DNA from: Chlamydiota bacterium
GTDB taxonomy: Bacteria > Chlamydiota > Chlamydiia > Chlamydiales > Rhabdochlamydiaceae
DNA: 13,755 nt
Reading direction: 5' to 3'
NCBI GenBank assembly: GCA_016866585.1
Contig: VGMB01000012.1
Span: 1-13,755 of the forward strand
The position numbers were made by a program, and so were the translations under genes. The notes under the pieces are model-generated. The model was given only the letters and a program-made list of their open reading frames with translations, made no database searches and had not been told where the DNA came from. Numbering within the stretch: position 1 is the first letter of the stretch; the number at the start of each line of letters is the position of its first letter. Below are positions 6,811 through 13,755 of this stretch, in pieces.

Positions 6811-6877
6811 TAATCGCTTTATATTCTAAGTTGATTAATTAATTTTAATATATTAATAAGAAACAAAAAAGCGATTA
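6811..6877. promoter_or_regulatory. 10-bp inverted repeat flanking the efflux operon promoter region
   Basis: TAATCGCTTT (6811-6820) and AAAGCGATTA (6868-6877) are perfect reverse complements 47 bases apart; the second arm ends 6 bases before the operon start codon. The AT-rich DNA between them has a possible -35 TTGATT (6831-6836) and poor -10 candidates (for example TAATAA at 6854-6859). Paired operator half-sites or a leader hairpin are both possible. No regulator gene lies next to the operon. Confidence 0.45.
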
Positions 6878-6883
6878 CTATAT

Positions 6884-8359
6884 ATGACCTCATCAAAAGC
6901 TTGTTATGCATCAATTGCCCTTTTGCTACTAAGCTCGTGTTTATCTATGTCTAAACAAGAGCTTACACAGAATGTGCTGGAGCTTCCTAGTGTTGATAAA
7001 ACAGTAGAGGATGGTTTAACAAGCGGCTATTTTACACAAGGTCAATGGCCCGAAAAAGAGTGGTGGAAAGTGTACAAAGACGAAAAACTTGATCACTTAA
7101 TCCAGACAGCACTTACAAATAATCCATCGATACAAAGCATCTTCAGACGTGTCGAGGAGGCCAAGCAAGACGCCAAGGTAGTGAGATCTAAACTTTTTCC
7201 TCTAGTATTTTTTAATTATGAAGAAACATGGCAATATCTAAGTAAAAACGGTCTATATCGAGCGCTAAATCCAACAGTTCCCCTTGGAGCTAACCTGATT
7301 GATCTATCAGTCTCTTTTAACTATGAATTTGACTTCTGGTCGAAAAATCTTAATGGATTTAGGGCTGCACTAGGAAGAGAAAAATCACAAGAAGCCGAAG
7401 CAGCGCAAGTAGAGCTTATTACTACAACGGCTGTTGCTCAGGCTTTTTTTGCACTTAAGACCAACATCAAAAAAAGAAATCTACAGCAACAACTTGTCGA
7501 CGCTACTGCAGCCATCTATAAGTTACAAACTTTCATGAAAAACCAGGCTCTGTATTCCCTTTTAACTCCTTTAACTGGACACGAGGATCTGCAGGAATCA
7601 CAAAAGATCTTAATCGATATCGATGACGAAATAAAATTTGATAAACATCTTTTAAACATCTTAGTGGGTCAAGGTCCTGATACCGAACTTAATATTGGTG
7701 ATGAGATCTCAGCAATACCGGAAAAACTCACGCTCCCTCAAACACTATCTATAGATCTTTTGGCAAGACGCCCTGATCTCATGGCTCAAATATGGAAAGT
7801 AGAGGCCCTTAGCAAGGATGTAGCTATTGCCAAAGCTGACTTTTATCCTAGCGTCAATCTGATGGGTTTTGCAGGCCTTGAAAGCACTATGTTCGCGAAA
7901 CTACTACACAGGTCAAGTAAGACTGGCGCTCTTGAGCCCGCCATACACCTTCCCATCTTCACAGCAGGCGCAATACGTGCAAATGTCAGATCGAAAAAAG
8001 CAGCCTTTGACCAGGCTGTATTTGATTACAATGAGCTTATCTTAAAAAGCACTCAGGAAGTTGCTGACCTTATCGTACTGACACAGTCTATATGGGAGAA
8101 AAAAAACATCCAAAATAAAATTGTTTCAGAAGCAAAACATCTTTATGACCTTGTTGAGCTAAGATTTGAGGAAGGACTTGATAATCTCTTCAACGTACTT
8201 GCTAGCCAAATATCCCTACTTCAAAAAGAACTTGAAGAGATAACCCTGATCTACAATCAATACCTATCATCCATAAAGCTCATTAAATCTTTAGGTGGTG
8301 GATATATTTCGAGTTATTTACCAATCAAAAACGATGAGGTAAAAAACGATGGAAAGTGA
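6884..8359 (+). CDS. Outer-membrane efflux channel lipoprotein (TolC/OprM/NodT type)
   Basis: This is the outer-membrane exit duct of a tripartite exporter. The protein has 491 residues. The signal peptide ends in a lipobox LLSSC with Cys19 as the lipidated residue, as in OprM/NodT-type factors. The conserved early motif of the family appears as WPEKEWWKVYKDEKLDHLIQ (about 55-74), followed by NNPSI and the long helices of two OEP repeats. Later landmarks are LLARRPDLMAQIWKVEA, AKADFYPSVNLMG and LPIFTAGAIRANVRS, all typical. No good Shine-Dalgarno sequence precedes ATG 6884, but the lipobox requires this start; the next Met lies past the cysteine. It is the first gene of the operon and overlaps the adaptor gene by 11 bases. 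Its placement before the adaptor and pump genes suggests a dedicated channel. Confidence 0.93.
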   Translation: MTSSKACYASIALLLLSSCLSMSKQELTQNVLELPSVDKTVEDGLTSGYFTQGQWPEKEWWKVYKDEKLDHLIQTALTNNPSIQSIFRRVEEAKQDAKVVRSKLFPLVFFNYEETWQYLSKNGLYRALNPTVPLGANLIDLSVSFNYEFDFWSKNLNGFRAALGREKSQEAEAAQVELITTTAVAQAFFALKTNIKKRNLQQQLVDATAAIYKLQTFMKNQALYSLLTPLTGHEDLQESQKILIDIDDEIKFDKHLLNILVGQGPDTELNIGDEISAIPEKLTLPQTLSIDLLARRPDLMAQIWKVEALSKDVAIAKADFYPSVNLMGFAGLESTMFAKLLHRSSKTGALEPAIHLPIFTAGAIRANVRSKKAAFDQAVFDYNELILKSTQEVADLIVLTQSIWEKKNIQNKIVSEAKHLYDLVELRFEEGLDNLFNVLASQISLLQKELEEITLIYNQYLSSIKLIKSLGGGYISSYLPIKNDEVKNDGK

Positions 8360-9563
8360 TTTACCTAAAAAAAGCAATAAACTCATTTTTATCTACACTA
8401 TCATCTGTGGAGTATGTGGCATTTGTTTCTTTTTCTTTTGGCTTTTATACTGGCGCTATATCGAATATACCAATGACGCCTATGTGCAAGGTAACCAAGT
8501 ATATATCACCCCACTACATCCTGGATTCCTAACATCTATCCATACTGATGACACATTCCTGGTAACCCAAGGGCAACTTCTAGTTGAACTCGATGAAACA
8601 GATGCTAAAATAGGCCTTAACAGGGCTAATGAAAACCTTGCAAACGCTGTAAGGAATGTATGCCAGATGATGCACGAAGTCTTTGCGTATCGATCTGATA
8701 TTGAGGTCAAGAAGGCTGAATATATCAAGACAGCTCAAGACTATGAGCATCGCGAAAACGTTATCGATGCAGGTGGCGTATCAACGGAAGACTTTGAACA
8801 TGCAATCGCCGCATTGAGAGCTAGCTTCTTTTCCTTACAGATGACCGAAATCCTCTATGATAAGGCTCTTGCTAGCGTACAAAACACTTCAATTGCAGAT
8901 CATCCAACAGTTAAAAGCGCAGCAGATGCCGTGCGTGACGCGTGGGTTAGACTTTATCGTTGTAAGATCTATTCACCAGTAGATGGTCTTTGCGCGCAAA
9001 GAACAATCCAGGTGGGCATGTATGTCGAGGCGGGAACCCCTCTAATGAGCATCATCCCTCTAGACCAGATCTGGGTTAATGCTAACTACAAAGAAACCCA
9101 AATGAAAAGAATGAGAATAGGACAAAAGGTCAAGCTAACAGTAGACCTTTATGGTGATGACGTTGTCTATGATGGTAAGATCGTAGGATTGCCAGGTGGT
9201 GCTGGCAATGCCTTTTCGCTACTACCCCCACAAAACCTATCTGGCAACTGGATAAAGATCGTACAGCGCCTTCCTGTTAGGGTCGCAATCGATCCCGACC
9301 AAATCAAAAAGCACCCATTAAGGATAGGCCTATCTACTGAAGCAAGAACTCATACAAGGGACGCCTCGGGACATCTTGTTCCAGACAATGGCAAAGGCTC
9401 CCCTTTATACATAACTCCTATATTTAAAAAAGAAGAAACAGGAGATGAGAAACTAATAGAAAAAATCGTGCTAGACAACATAGACCCCATGCTCATGCAA
9501 TTTTATAAAACACCCCTAACCCCTCCATCCATAGACGCCCATGAAATTAAAGTCTTCCAGTAG
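8349..9563 (+). CDS. emrA: EmrA-type periplasmic adaptor (membrane fusion protein)
   Basis: The adaptor links the inner-membrane MFS pump to the outer-membrane channel. The 404 residues show a short cytoplasmic head, one membrane helix (about 12-35), and a first half of the lipoyl-like domain with the typical TNDAYVQGN at 41-49. A helical hairpin of moderate length follows. The second lipoyl half is IYSPVDGLCAQRTIQVGMYVEAG, and the beta-barrel follows (IWVNANYKETQMKRMRIGQ). The stretch GGAGNAFSLLPPQNLSGNWI...VQRLPVRV is close to the E. coli EmrA signature. A C-terminal tail of about 60 residues beyond the barrel is rich in charged residues and prolines. GAGG lies 9 bases upstream of the start. 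It overlaps the channel gene by 11 bases and the pump gene by 23 bases, indicating coupled translation. The substrate cannot be inferred. Confidence 0.93.
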   Translation: MESDLPKKSNKLIFIYTIICGVCGICFFFFWLLYWRYIEYTNDAYVQGNQVYITPLHPGFLTSIHTDDTFLVTQGQLLVELDETDAKIGLNRANENLANAVRNVCQMMHEVFAYRSDIEVKKAEYIKTAQDYEHRENVIDAGGVSTEDFEHAIAALRASFFSLQMTEILYDKALASVQNTSIADHPTVKSAADAVRDAWVRLYRCKIYSPVDGLCAQRTIQVGMYVEAGTPLMSIIPLDQIWVNANYKETQMKRMRIGQKVKLTVDLYGDDVVYDGKIVGLPGGAGNAFSLLPPQNLSGNWIKIVQRLPVRVAIDPDQIKKHPLRIGLSTEARTHTRDASGHLVPDNGKGSPLYITPIFKKEETGDEKLIEKIVLDNIDPMLMQFYKTPLTPPSIDAHEIKVFQ

Positions 9564-11070
9564 CGTCATATTTTTACTACTATGCACACTGTTTATCTCG
9601 ACGTTCTGCTTCACCAGTACGAACATTACAGAATTATATGTAATAAGTGAGCTTGGAGGATCTACAAATCTCGCTACGTATACCATATCTTTTTTTGCTA
9701 TAGGATCTCTTTCGATATTACCGTTTACAACCTACATGATTAGATCTATGGGAATTAAAAAATCCATACTTTTTTGTCTTGCCTCTTTTTTCTTATCTAA
9801 TCTTTTAAGCATATTTTGCACCAATGAGTATCAAGCGCTAATTTTACGTTTCATTCAAGGAGCCTCCGCAGGCCCATTATTCCCGTTATCAATATGTTGT
9901 ATAAACTTTTATCAAGAGCCAGACAAAAAAATCCGCAACTCAATTTTTGTTGTTTTGATAACGATAATGACGCCACCTTTAGGATCTGCTGTCGGTGGTT
10001 GGTTATCTTACAACTACCACTGGGAATATGTATTTACGATACCCTGCTTTCTTACACTTACCTTGTTTATTTTTCTTTACGAACTAATTCAAGAAGAAAT
10101 ACCCATACCAAAATGTAGCTTCAACGGATTTGGTTTTGTTCTGTATTTTATATCTTGTGTTTGCATACTATCGGGAATAACTGTTGGACAATTTTTAGAT
10201 TGGGATAGATCTAATCTTGTGATGTTTTTACTAATCTTTGGTGGGCTAACCTTAGTAATGTTCTGTCTATGGAACATCAGGCAAGAAAATCCTATCATCA
10301 ATCTTAAACTTTTTAAAAGCTACAACTTCGCTCTTTCTACGCTATGCTTTGGTATTATATTCTGTAACTACATAGGAACAGTTTTATTGCTTGCAAACTG
10401 GCTAAATATCGATGTGACCTACACACCGGACTGGATAGGCCTTCTGACACTTCACATGGTATTTCCAGCGATACTAATTTTTATCTTCAAAAACCAGTTT
10501 ATTAAATTAAATCCAAAAAAAACTATTCTTGTAGCCGTTTTACTTTTCACTGCATCGGCTTTCTTTACCACAACATTCTCCGAGGATATTGACTTTCGAA
10601 GAATAGCCCTTGCAAGAATCACCACGGGATTTGCGCTCGCTCTGATTCCGTCTGCTATAGGAAGATTAATGTCAGAGAATTCAGCAGTTGAAGAGGGTTA
10701 CAACAATGTTTTGATTTTACAGATTGCAAGAAACTTAGGAGGCTGTCTTGGTGCTTCTGTATATCTACAGATGTTTTGGAGAAGATCAGTATTCTATCAT
10801 GATAGACTCGGTTCACAGTTAACTGTTTTCTCAGAGCAAACAGATTTTTTTTTCATGAAAGCAAAATTAATTGGATTAAAAGGACTACAAGCACAAGGTG
10901 AGCTAGACCAACAGCTTCAACTACAATCTAGCGCGCTTGCCCTTGATGACTGTTTCTATTTTATGGGCTGGGTGTTCGTTTCGGTTTTTATTTGGTTAGT
11001 TCTATCAATTTTAGTCGAAAAGTATTTTGCAAAAAAAACGAACAGCACCCAACTTACTATCACTCAATAA
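9541..11070 (+). CDS. emrB: EmrB/QacA-type MFS drug exporter (DHA2, 14 TM)
   Basis: This is the proton-driven inner-membrane pump of the exporter. Its 509 residues match the usual size of EmrB, with a hydrophobicity pattern consistent with 14 membrane helices. Family motifs seen are a degenerate motif A around residues 65-80 (MIRSMGIKKSILFC), motif B with R103 (LILRFIQGASAGPL), and motif C as TPPLGSAVGGWLSYNYHWEYVF (144-165), very like EmrB. A periplasmic loop near the C-terminus (SVFYHDRLGS...) precedes the last helix, also as in EmrB. The TM1 signature LDxT of this family is replaced by FTST (24-27), so the usual acidic residue there is missing. The start codon lies inside the adaptor gene, 23 bases before its stop. 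The 3' end overlaps the convergent glpF gene by 11 bases and no terminator is visible. Confidence 0.92.
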   Translation: MKLKSSSSVIFLLLCTLFISTFCFTSTNITELYVISELGGSTNLATYTISFFAIGSLSILPFTTYMIRSMGIKKSILFCLASFFLSNLLSIFCTNEYQALILRFIQGASAGPLFPLSICCINFYQEPDKKIRNSIFVVLITIMTPPLGSAVGGWLSYNYHWEYVFTIPCFLTLTLFIFLYELIQEEIPIPKCSFNGFGFVLYFISCVCILSGITVGQFLDWDRSNLVMFLLIFGGLTLVMFCLWNIRQENPIINLKLFKSYNFALSTLCFGIIFCNYIGTVLLLANWLNIDVTYTPDWIGLLTLHMVFPAILIFIFKNQFIKLNPKKTILVAVLLFTASAFFTTTFSEDIDFRRIALARITTGFALALIPSAIGRLMSENSAVEEGYNNVLILQIARNLGGCLGASVYLQMFWRRSVFYHDRLGSQLTVFSEQTDFFFMKAKLIGLKGLQAQGELDQQLQLQSSALALDDCFYFMGWVFVSVFIWLVLSILVEKYFAKKTNSTQLTITQ

Positions 11071-11803
11071 ATGCCTTCAAAGGATGCATTCCTGAAAGAA
11101 GGTATTTATAACAAACGGCTCCTAACGTTCCGCCGATGATTGGAGCAAGAACCGGTATCCAGCTATAGCCCCAGTCTGAATCACCTTTGCCCTGTATAGG
11201 TAATATGGCGTGCATGATCCTCGGCCCCAAATCCCTCGCCGGATTGATCGCAACACCAGTAGCTCCACCTAAACTAAGAAGCAAAGAAAATACTAAGAAG
11301 CCGATAGCGATAGGACCAACACCTGCACCTATTTCATTATGATGATCCAATATGCCAAGAATACCCAAAAGCAACACAAAAGTTGCGATCATTTCAGCAA
11401 TAAAGTTCCAAAAACTATTTCTGATGGCAGGCTGAGTACAAAAGCAACTCAGTTTTTTCCCCGTATCCTGTGTCCTTCTCCAGTGTGGTTTAAAAAACAA
11501 CCAAACTAAAGTAGCTCCAGCCATAGCACCAAGCATCTGACCCAAAAAGTAATTTGGCAGCAGAAACCAATTCGACTTACCAATGAAGCAAAGGCTTATT
11601 GTTACAGCAGGATTTAGATGAGCACCGCTTATCCACCCTACAACAAACACGGGAACCATAACAGCAAAACCCCATGCGCTGGAGATAACAATCCATCCCC
11701 CATTTTGTGCTTTTGAATCTGCCAGCAAAGTATTTGCAACAACACCATTACCGAGCAAAATCAAAAGCATAGTTCCTATGAATTCCCCTACAAATATGCT
11801 CAT
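11060..11803 (-). CDS. glpF: Glycerol uptake facilitator (aquaglyceroporin)
   Basis: The protein conducts glycerol and other small polyols across the inner membrane by facilitated diffusion. The 247 residues carry the two half-helix signatures of the MIP family: SGAHLNPAVT (NPA at 64-66) and GVAINPARDLGPR (NPAR at 187-190). The Asp191 after the second motif is diagnostic for glycerol-conducting members. W44 corresponds to the aromatic residue of the E. coli GlpF selectivity filter and R190 to its arginine, while the position of E. coli F200 is V184. The start at 11803 follows an excellent GGAGGT at a spacing of 6. The gene diverges from glpK with a 107-base spacer between start codons and ends tail-to-tail inside the last codons of the MFS pump gene. 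Confidence 0.95.
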   Translation of the reverse strand: MSIFVGEFIGTMLLILLGNGVVANTLLADSKAQNGGWIVISSAWGFAVMVPVFVVGWISGAHLNPAVTISLCFIGKSNWFLLPNYFLGQMLGAMAGATLVWLFFKPHWRRTQDTGKKLSCFCTQPAIRNSFWNFIAEMIATFVLLLGILGILDHHNEIGAGVGPIAIGFLVFSLLLSLGGATGVAINPARDLGPRIMHAILPIQGKGDSDWGYSWIPVLAPIIGGTLGAVCYKYLLSGMHPLKAFIE

Positions 11804-11826
11804 GATCCGACCTCCATCATGCTTTT

Positions 11827-11838
11827 ACTAAAATTAGT
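11827..11838. promoter_or_regulatory. Palindrome between glpF and glpK, possible operator
   Basis: ACTAAAATTAGT has 5-base arms (ACTAA/TTAGT) around AA. It sits 24 bases upstream of the glpF start and 22 bases before the glpK -35 box, a position from which a regulator could act on both genes. It is short and AT-rich, so chance occurrence is possible. Confidence 0.3.
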
Positions 11839-11859
11839 GATCCTAAATTTATTTATGTA

Positions 11860-11886
11860 TTGACAGCAACTGCAAAAAAATAAAAA
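11860..11886 (+). promoter_or_regulatory. Probable glpK promoter
   Basis: A consensus -35 TTGACA lies at 11860-11865. The best -10 candidate is TAAAAA at 11881-11886 with a short 15-base spacer; AAAATT at 11883 would give a 17-base spacer. The perfect -35 and its place 45 bases before the glpK start support it. The weak -10 and the A-run suggest that an activator or an AT-rich element may contribute. Confidence 0.5.
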
Positions 11887-11910
11887 TTACTTTTGATATG
11901 GAGAGATAAT

Positions 11911-13404
11911 ATGAAATACATACTTTCACTAGATCAAGGCACAACAAGTTCTCGAGCACTGCTCATAGACCACACTGGAAATGTTTGTGGAAAAGCCCAG
12001 AAAGAATTCACGCAAATCTTCCCTAATCCAGGATGGGTAGAACACGACCCCTCCGAAATATGGTCTTCTCAGATTGGAGTTGCCACTGAAGTGCTAGCGC
12101 GCAGTGGTGTATCGATAAAAGATGTGGGAGCAATTGGAATTACCAACCAAAGAGAAACGACGATATTATGGAACAAAAAAACGTCCCAACCTATCTTCAA
12201 TGCTATCGTTTGGCAAGATCGCAGGACTACAGAAATCTGCGAAAAGCTTAAAAGAAAAGGGCTTGAGCCTCTATTCAAAAAGAAAACAGGTCTACTGCTG
12301 GATCCTTATTTTTCCGGAACAAAAATCAAATGGATATTAGAAAACGTACCTGGAGCCATGGAAGAGGCAAGAAAAGGTAATATAGCCTTTGGTACTGTAG
12401 ATTCCTGGCTTGTTTGGAAACTTACTGAAGGACGGCTTCATATTACCGATGCAACCAATGCATCAAGAACCTTGCTATACAACTTACACACAGGTCAATG
12501 GGATGATGAGCTCTTAAAAATCTTGGAAATACCTAGGGAGATTTTGCCTGAAATTTGCGACTCAAGTTCTATCTATGGTGAGTGTTCATCAAGCATATTA
12601 CCTCGATCTCTACCTATCGCGGGTATCGCGGGTGATCAACAGGCAGCGCTCTTCGGCCAAACATGTCTACAAGAAGGCATGATCAAAAACACATACGGTA
12701 CCGGATGTTTCATGCTTATGAATACAGGAAAAAAGCCTGTGGAGTCCAAAAACAACTTGTTAACAACTGTTGCCTATAAGCTTAACGGAGAAACTACATT
12801 TGCTCTTGAAGGCAGTGTTTTCATCGCAGGGGCAGTTGTGCAGTGGCTTAGAGATAATTTTGGCATCATAAAACGCTCTTCAGATATAGAAAGGCTTGCT
12901 TCAAGCGTTCCCGATACCAACGGGGTGTATTTTGTACCTTCTTTCACAGGCCTTGGAGCCCCCTACTGGAACCCCTATGCCAGAGGTGCTATCTTTGGAC
13001 TCACACGAGGGACAGTTTCAGGACACATAGCAAGAGCTGCTCTAGAAAGCATAGCTTATCAAGTGACCGACCTTATCCATTCGATGGAGTCTGACTCGGG
13101 AATTAAGGTAAGGCAACTGAGAGTAGATGGTGGAGCTGTTGTAAATAATATGCTCATGCAGTTCCAGGCAGACCTTCTACAAGCTCCCGTCATAAGACCT
13201 AAGATCACCGAGCTTACAGCCCTAGGAGCCGCTTATCTAGCAGGCCTTTCAGTGGGTCTTTGGAAAAACGTAGAAGAAATCACAAATTACTGGGCAGTGG
13301 GTAAGGAATTTATTCCTGTGGCATCAGCTGAAGATTCAAACAGAAGATATAAAAAATGGCTCAAGGCTGTAGAAGTATCTCAAATGTGGGAAGAGCTCAA
13401 ATAA
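11911..13404 (+). CDS. glpK: Glycerol kinase
   Basis: The enzyme phosphorylates glycerol with ATP to sn-glycerol-3-phosphate. It is 497 residues long from ATG 11911, close to the 502 of E. coli. FGGY-family motifs are present in order: DQGTTSSRALLID (8-20), NQRET (79-83), WQDRRT (101-106), DATNASRTLLYN (180-191), GIAGDQQAALFGQ (238-250) with catalytic Asp242, KNTYGTGCFML (259-269) and VDGGAVVNNMLMQFQADLL (405-423). GGAG lies 7 bases before ATG 11911; an upstream in-frame TTG at 11893 would put that ribosome binding site inside the coding region. The loop before the catalytic Asp (YGECSSSILPR, 222-232) lacks the GGKGGTR segment that binds fructose-1,6-bisphosphate in E. coli GlpK, and lacks the phosphorylatable histidine of Gram-positive enzymes. 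The stop TAATG overlaps the glpD start by one base. Confidence 0.97.
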   Translation: MKYILSLDQGTTSSRALLIDHTGNVCGKAQKEFTQIFPNPGWVEHDPSEIWSSQIGVATEVLARSGVSIKDVGAIGITNQRETTILWNKKTSQPIFNAIVWQDRRTTEICEKLKRKGLEPLFKKKTGLLLDPYFSGTKIKWILENVPGAMEEARKGNIAFGTVDSWLVWKLTEGRLHITDATNASRTLLYNLHTGQWDDELLKILEIPREILPEICDSSSIYGECSSSILPRSLPIAGIAGDQQAALFGQTCLQEGMIKNTYGTGCFMLMNTGKKPVESKNNLLTTVAYKLNGETTFALEGSVFIAGAVVQWLRDNFGIIKRSSDIERLASSVPDTNGVYFVPSFTGLGAPYWNPYARGAIFGLTRGTVSGHIARAALESIAYQVTDLIHSMESDSGIKVRQLRVDGGAVVNNMLMQFQADLLQAPVIRPKITELTALGAAYLAGLSVGLWKNVEEITNYWAVGKEFIPVASAEDSNRRYKKWLKAVEVSQMWEELK

Positions 13405-13755
13405 TGAATAGAGAAAAAAACATACAAAAAATCAAAGAATATCCCGATGAATGGGATGTGATAATCATAGGTGGCGGAGCAACGGGTCTAGGAGCAGCTG
13501 TGGACAGTGCTTCAAGGGGGTTTAAAACACTCCTAGTTGAGATGTCTGACTTTGCTAAAGCCACATCTAGCAGAAGCACCAAACTTATTCATGGCGGACT
13601 GCGCTACTTGCAACAAGGGAACATTTCCCTTGTCATAGAAGCCCTTAAAGAACGTGGACTACTCTGTCAAAATGCCCCTCATCTTGTACATCACATGTCA
13701 TTTTTAGTTCCAAGCTACAAATGGTGGGAAGGTCCTTTTTACGGGATAGGTATCA
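13404..13755 (+). CDS. glpD: Glycerol-3-phosphate dehydrogenase, FAD-dependent (5' part)
   Basis: The first 117 codons are present and the gene continues past the window end. The enzyme oxidises glycerol-3-phosphate to dihydroxyacetone phosphate at the inner membrane, reduces FAD and passes electrons to quinone. The ATG at 13404 shares its A with the glpK stop (TAATG), which points to translational coupling. Seen in the protein: a Rossmann dinucleotide motif WDVIIIGGGATGLGAAVDSA (about residues 17-36), the acidic residue of the ADP-binding strand (LLVEMSDFAKATSSRSTKL), and the GlpD signature IHGGLRYLQQGN, followed by ALKERGLL and NAPHLVHHMSFLVP. Together with glpF and glpK it completes the route from external glycerol to the triose phosphate pool. 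Confidence 0.96.
   Translation, partial: MNREKNIQKIKEYPDEWDVIIIGGGATGLGAAVDSASRGFKTLLVEMSDFAKATSSRSTKLIHGGLRYLQQGNISLVIEALKERGLLCQNAPHLVHHMSFLVPSYKWWEGPFYGIGI

Noticed and set aside
8480..8728. Minus-strand open frame over the adaptor gene
   Set aside because: It is antisense to conserved EmrA sequence and has no ribosome binding site or known family.
1..13755. CRISPR arrays, tRNA or rRNA genes, insertion sequences with transposase
   Set aside because: I looked for regularly spaced repeats, tRNA-like arms, rRNA-like sequence and transposase motifs and saw none.

Overview
The window looks like chromosome from a Gram-negative bacterium that lives inside eukaryotic cells. The genome is AT-rich. 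It carries a lipoprotein outer-membrane efflux channel with an EmrA/EmrB-type pump, a cytosolic FklB-like prolyl isomerase, and a tandem pair of ankyrin-repeat proteins with a possible F-box-like segment. That mixture fits amoeba- or arthropod-associated bacteria such as environmental Chlamydiae or Legionellales relatives. This placement is inference; no marker gene in the window settles it.

Layout. 1-3936 (minus strand): two tandem paralogous ankyrin-repeat genes. Each is split by a different out-of-frame deletion when compared with the other. Their 5' ends share a nearly identical 97-bp block that holds the ribosome binding site and the first codons. 3937-4305: AT-rich spacer with a 12-bp perfect inverted repeat. 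4306-5971 (minus): an unusual short-chain dehydrogenase/reductase without the catalytic tyrosine, and an RluA/RluD-type pseudouridine synthase. 6144-6804 (plus): FklB-like FKBP peptidyl-prolyl isomerase with a clear terminator. 6884-11070 (plus): a three-gene overlapping operon encoding an outer-membrane channel lipoprotein, an EmrA-type periplasmic adaptor and an EmrB-type 14-helix MFS transporter, which together form a tripartite drug/toxin exporter. 11060-13755: a glycerol uptake and catabolism module. glpF (minus) diverges from glpK (plus), and glpK overlaps a glpD gene that runs off the right end.

How the genes work together. GlpF admits glycerol, GlpK phosphorylates it, and GlpD oxidises glycerol-3-phosphate to dihydroxyacetone phosphate while passing electrons to quinone. 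The exporter genes overlap by 11 and 23 bases, so they are probably translated together. The ankyrin pair looks like host-directed effector genes in decay or diversification. Their identical leader and shared 5'-UTR hairpin, against strongly diverged bodies, is the most unusual signal in the window.
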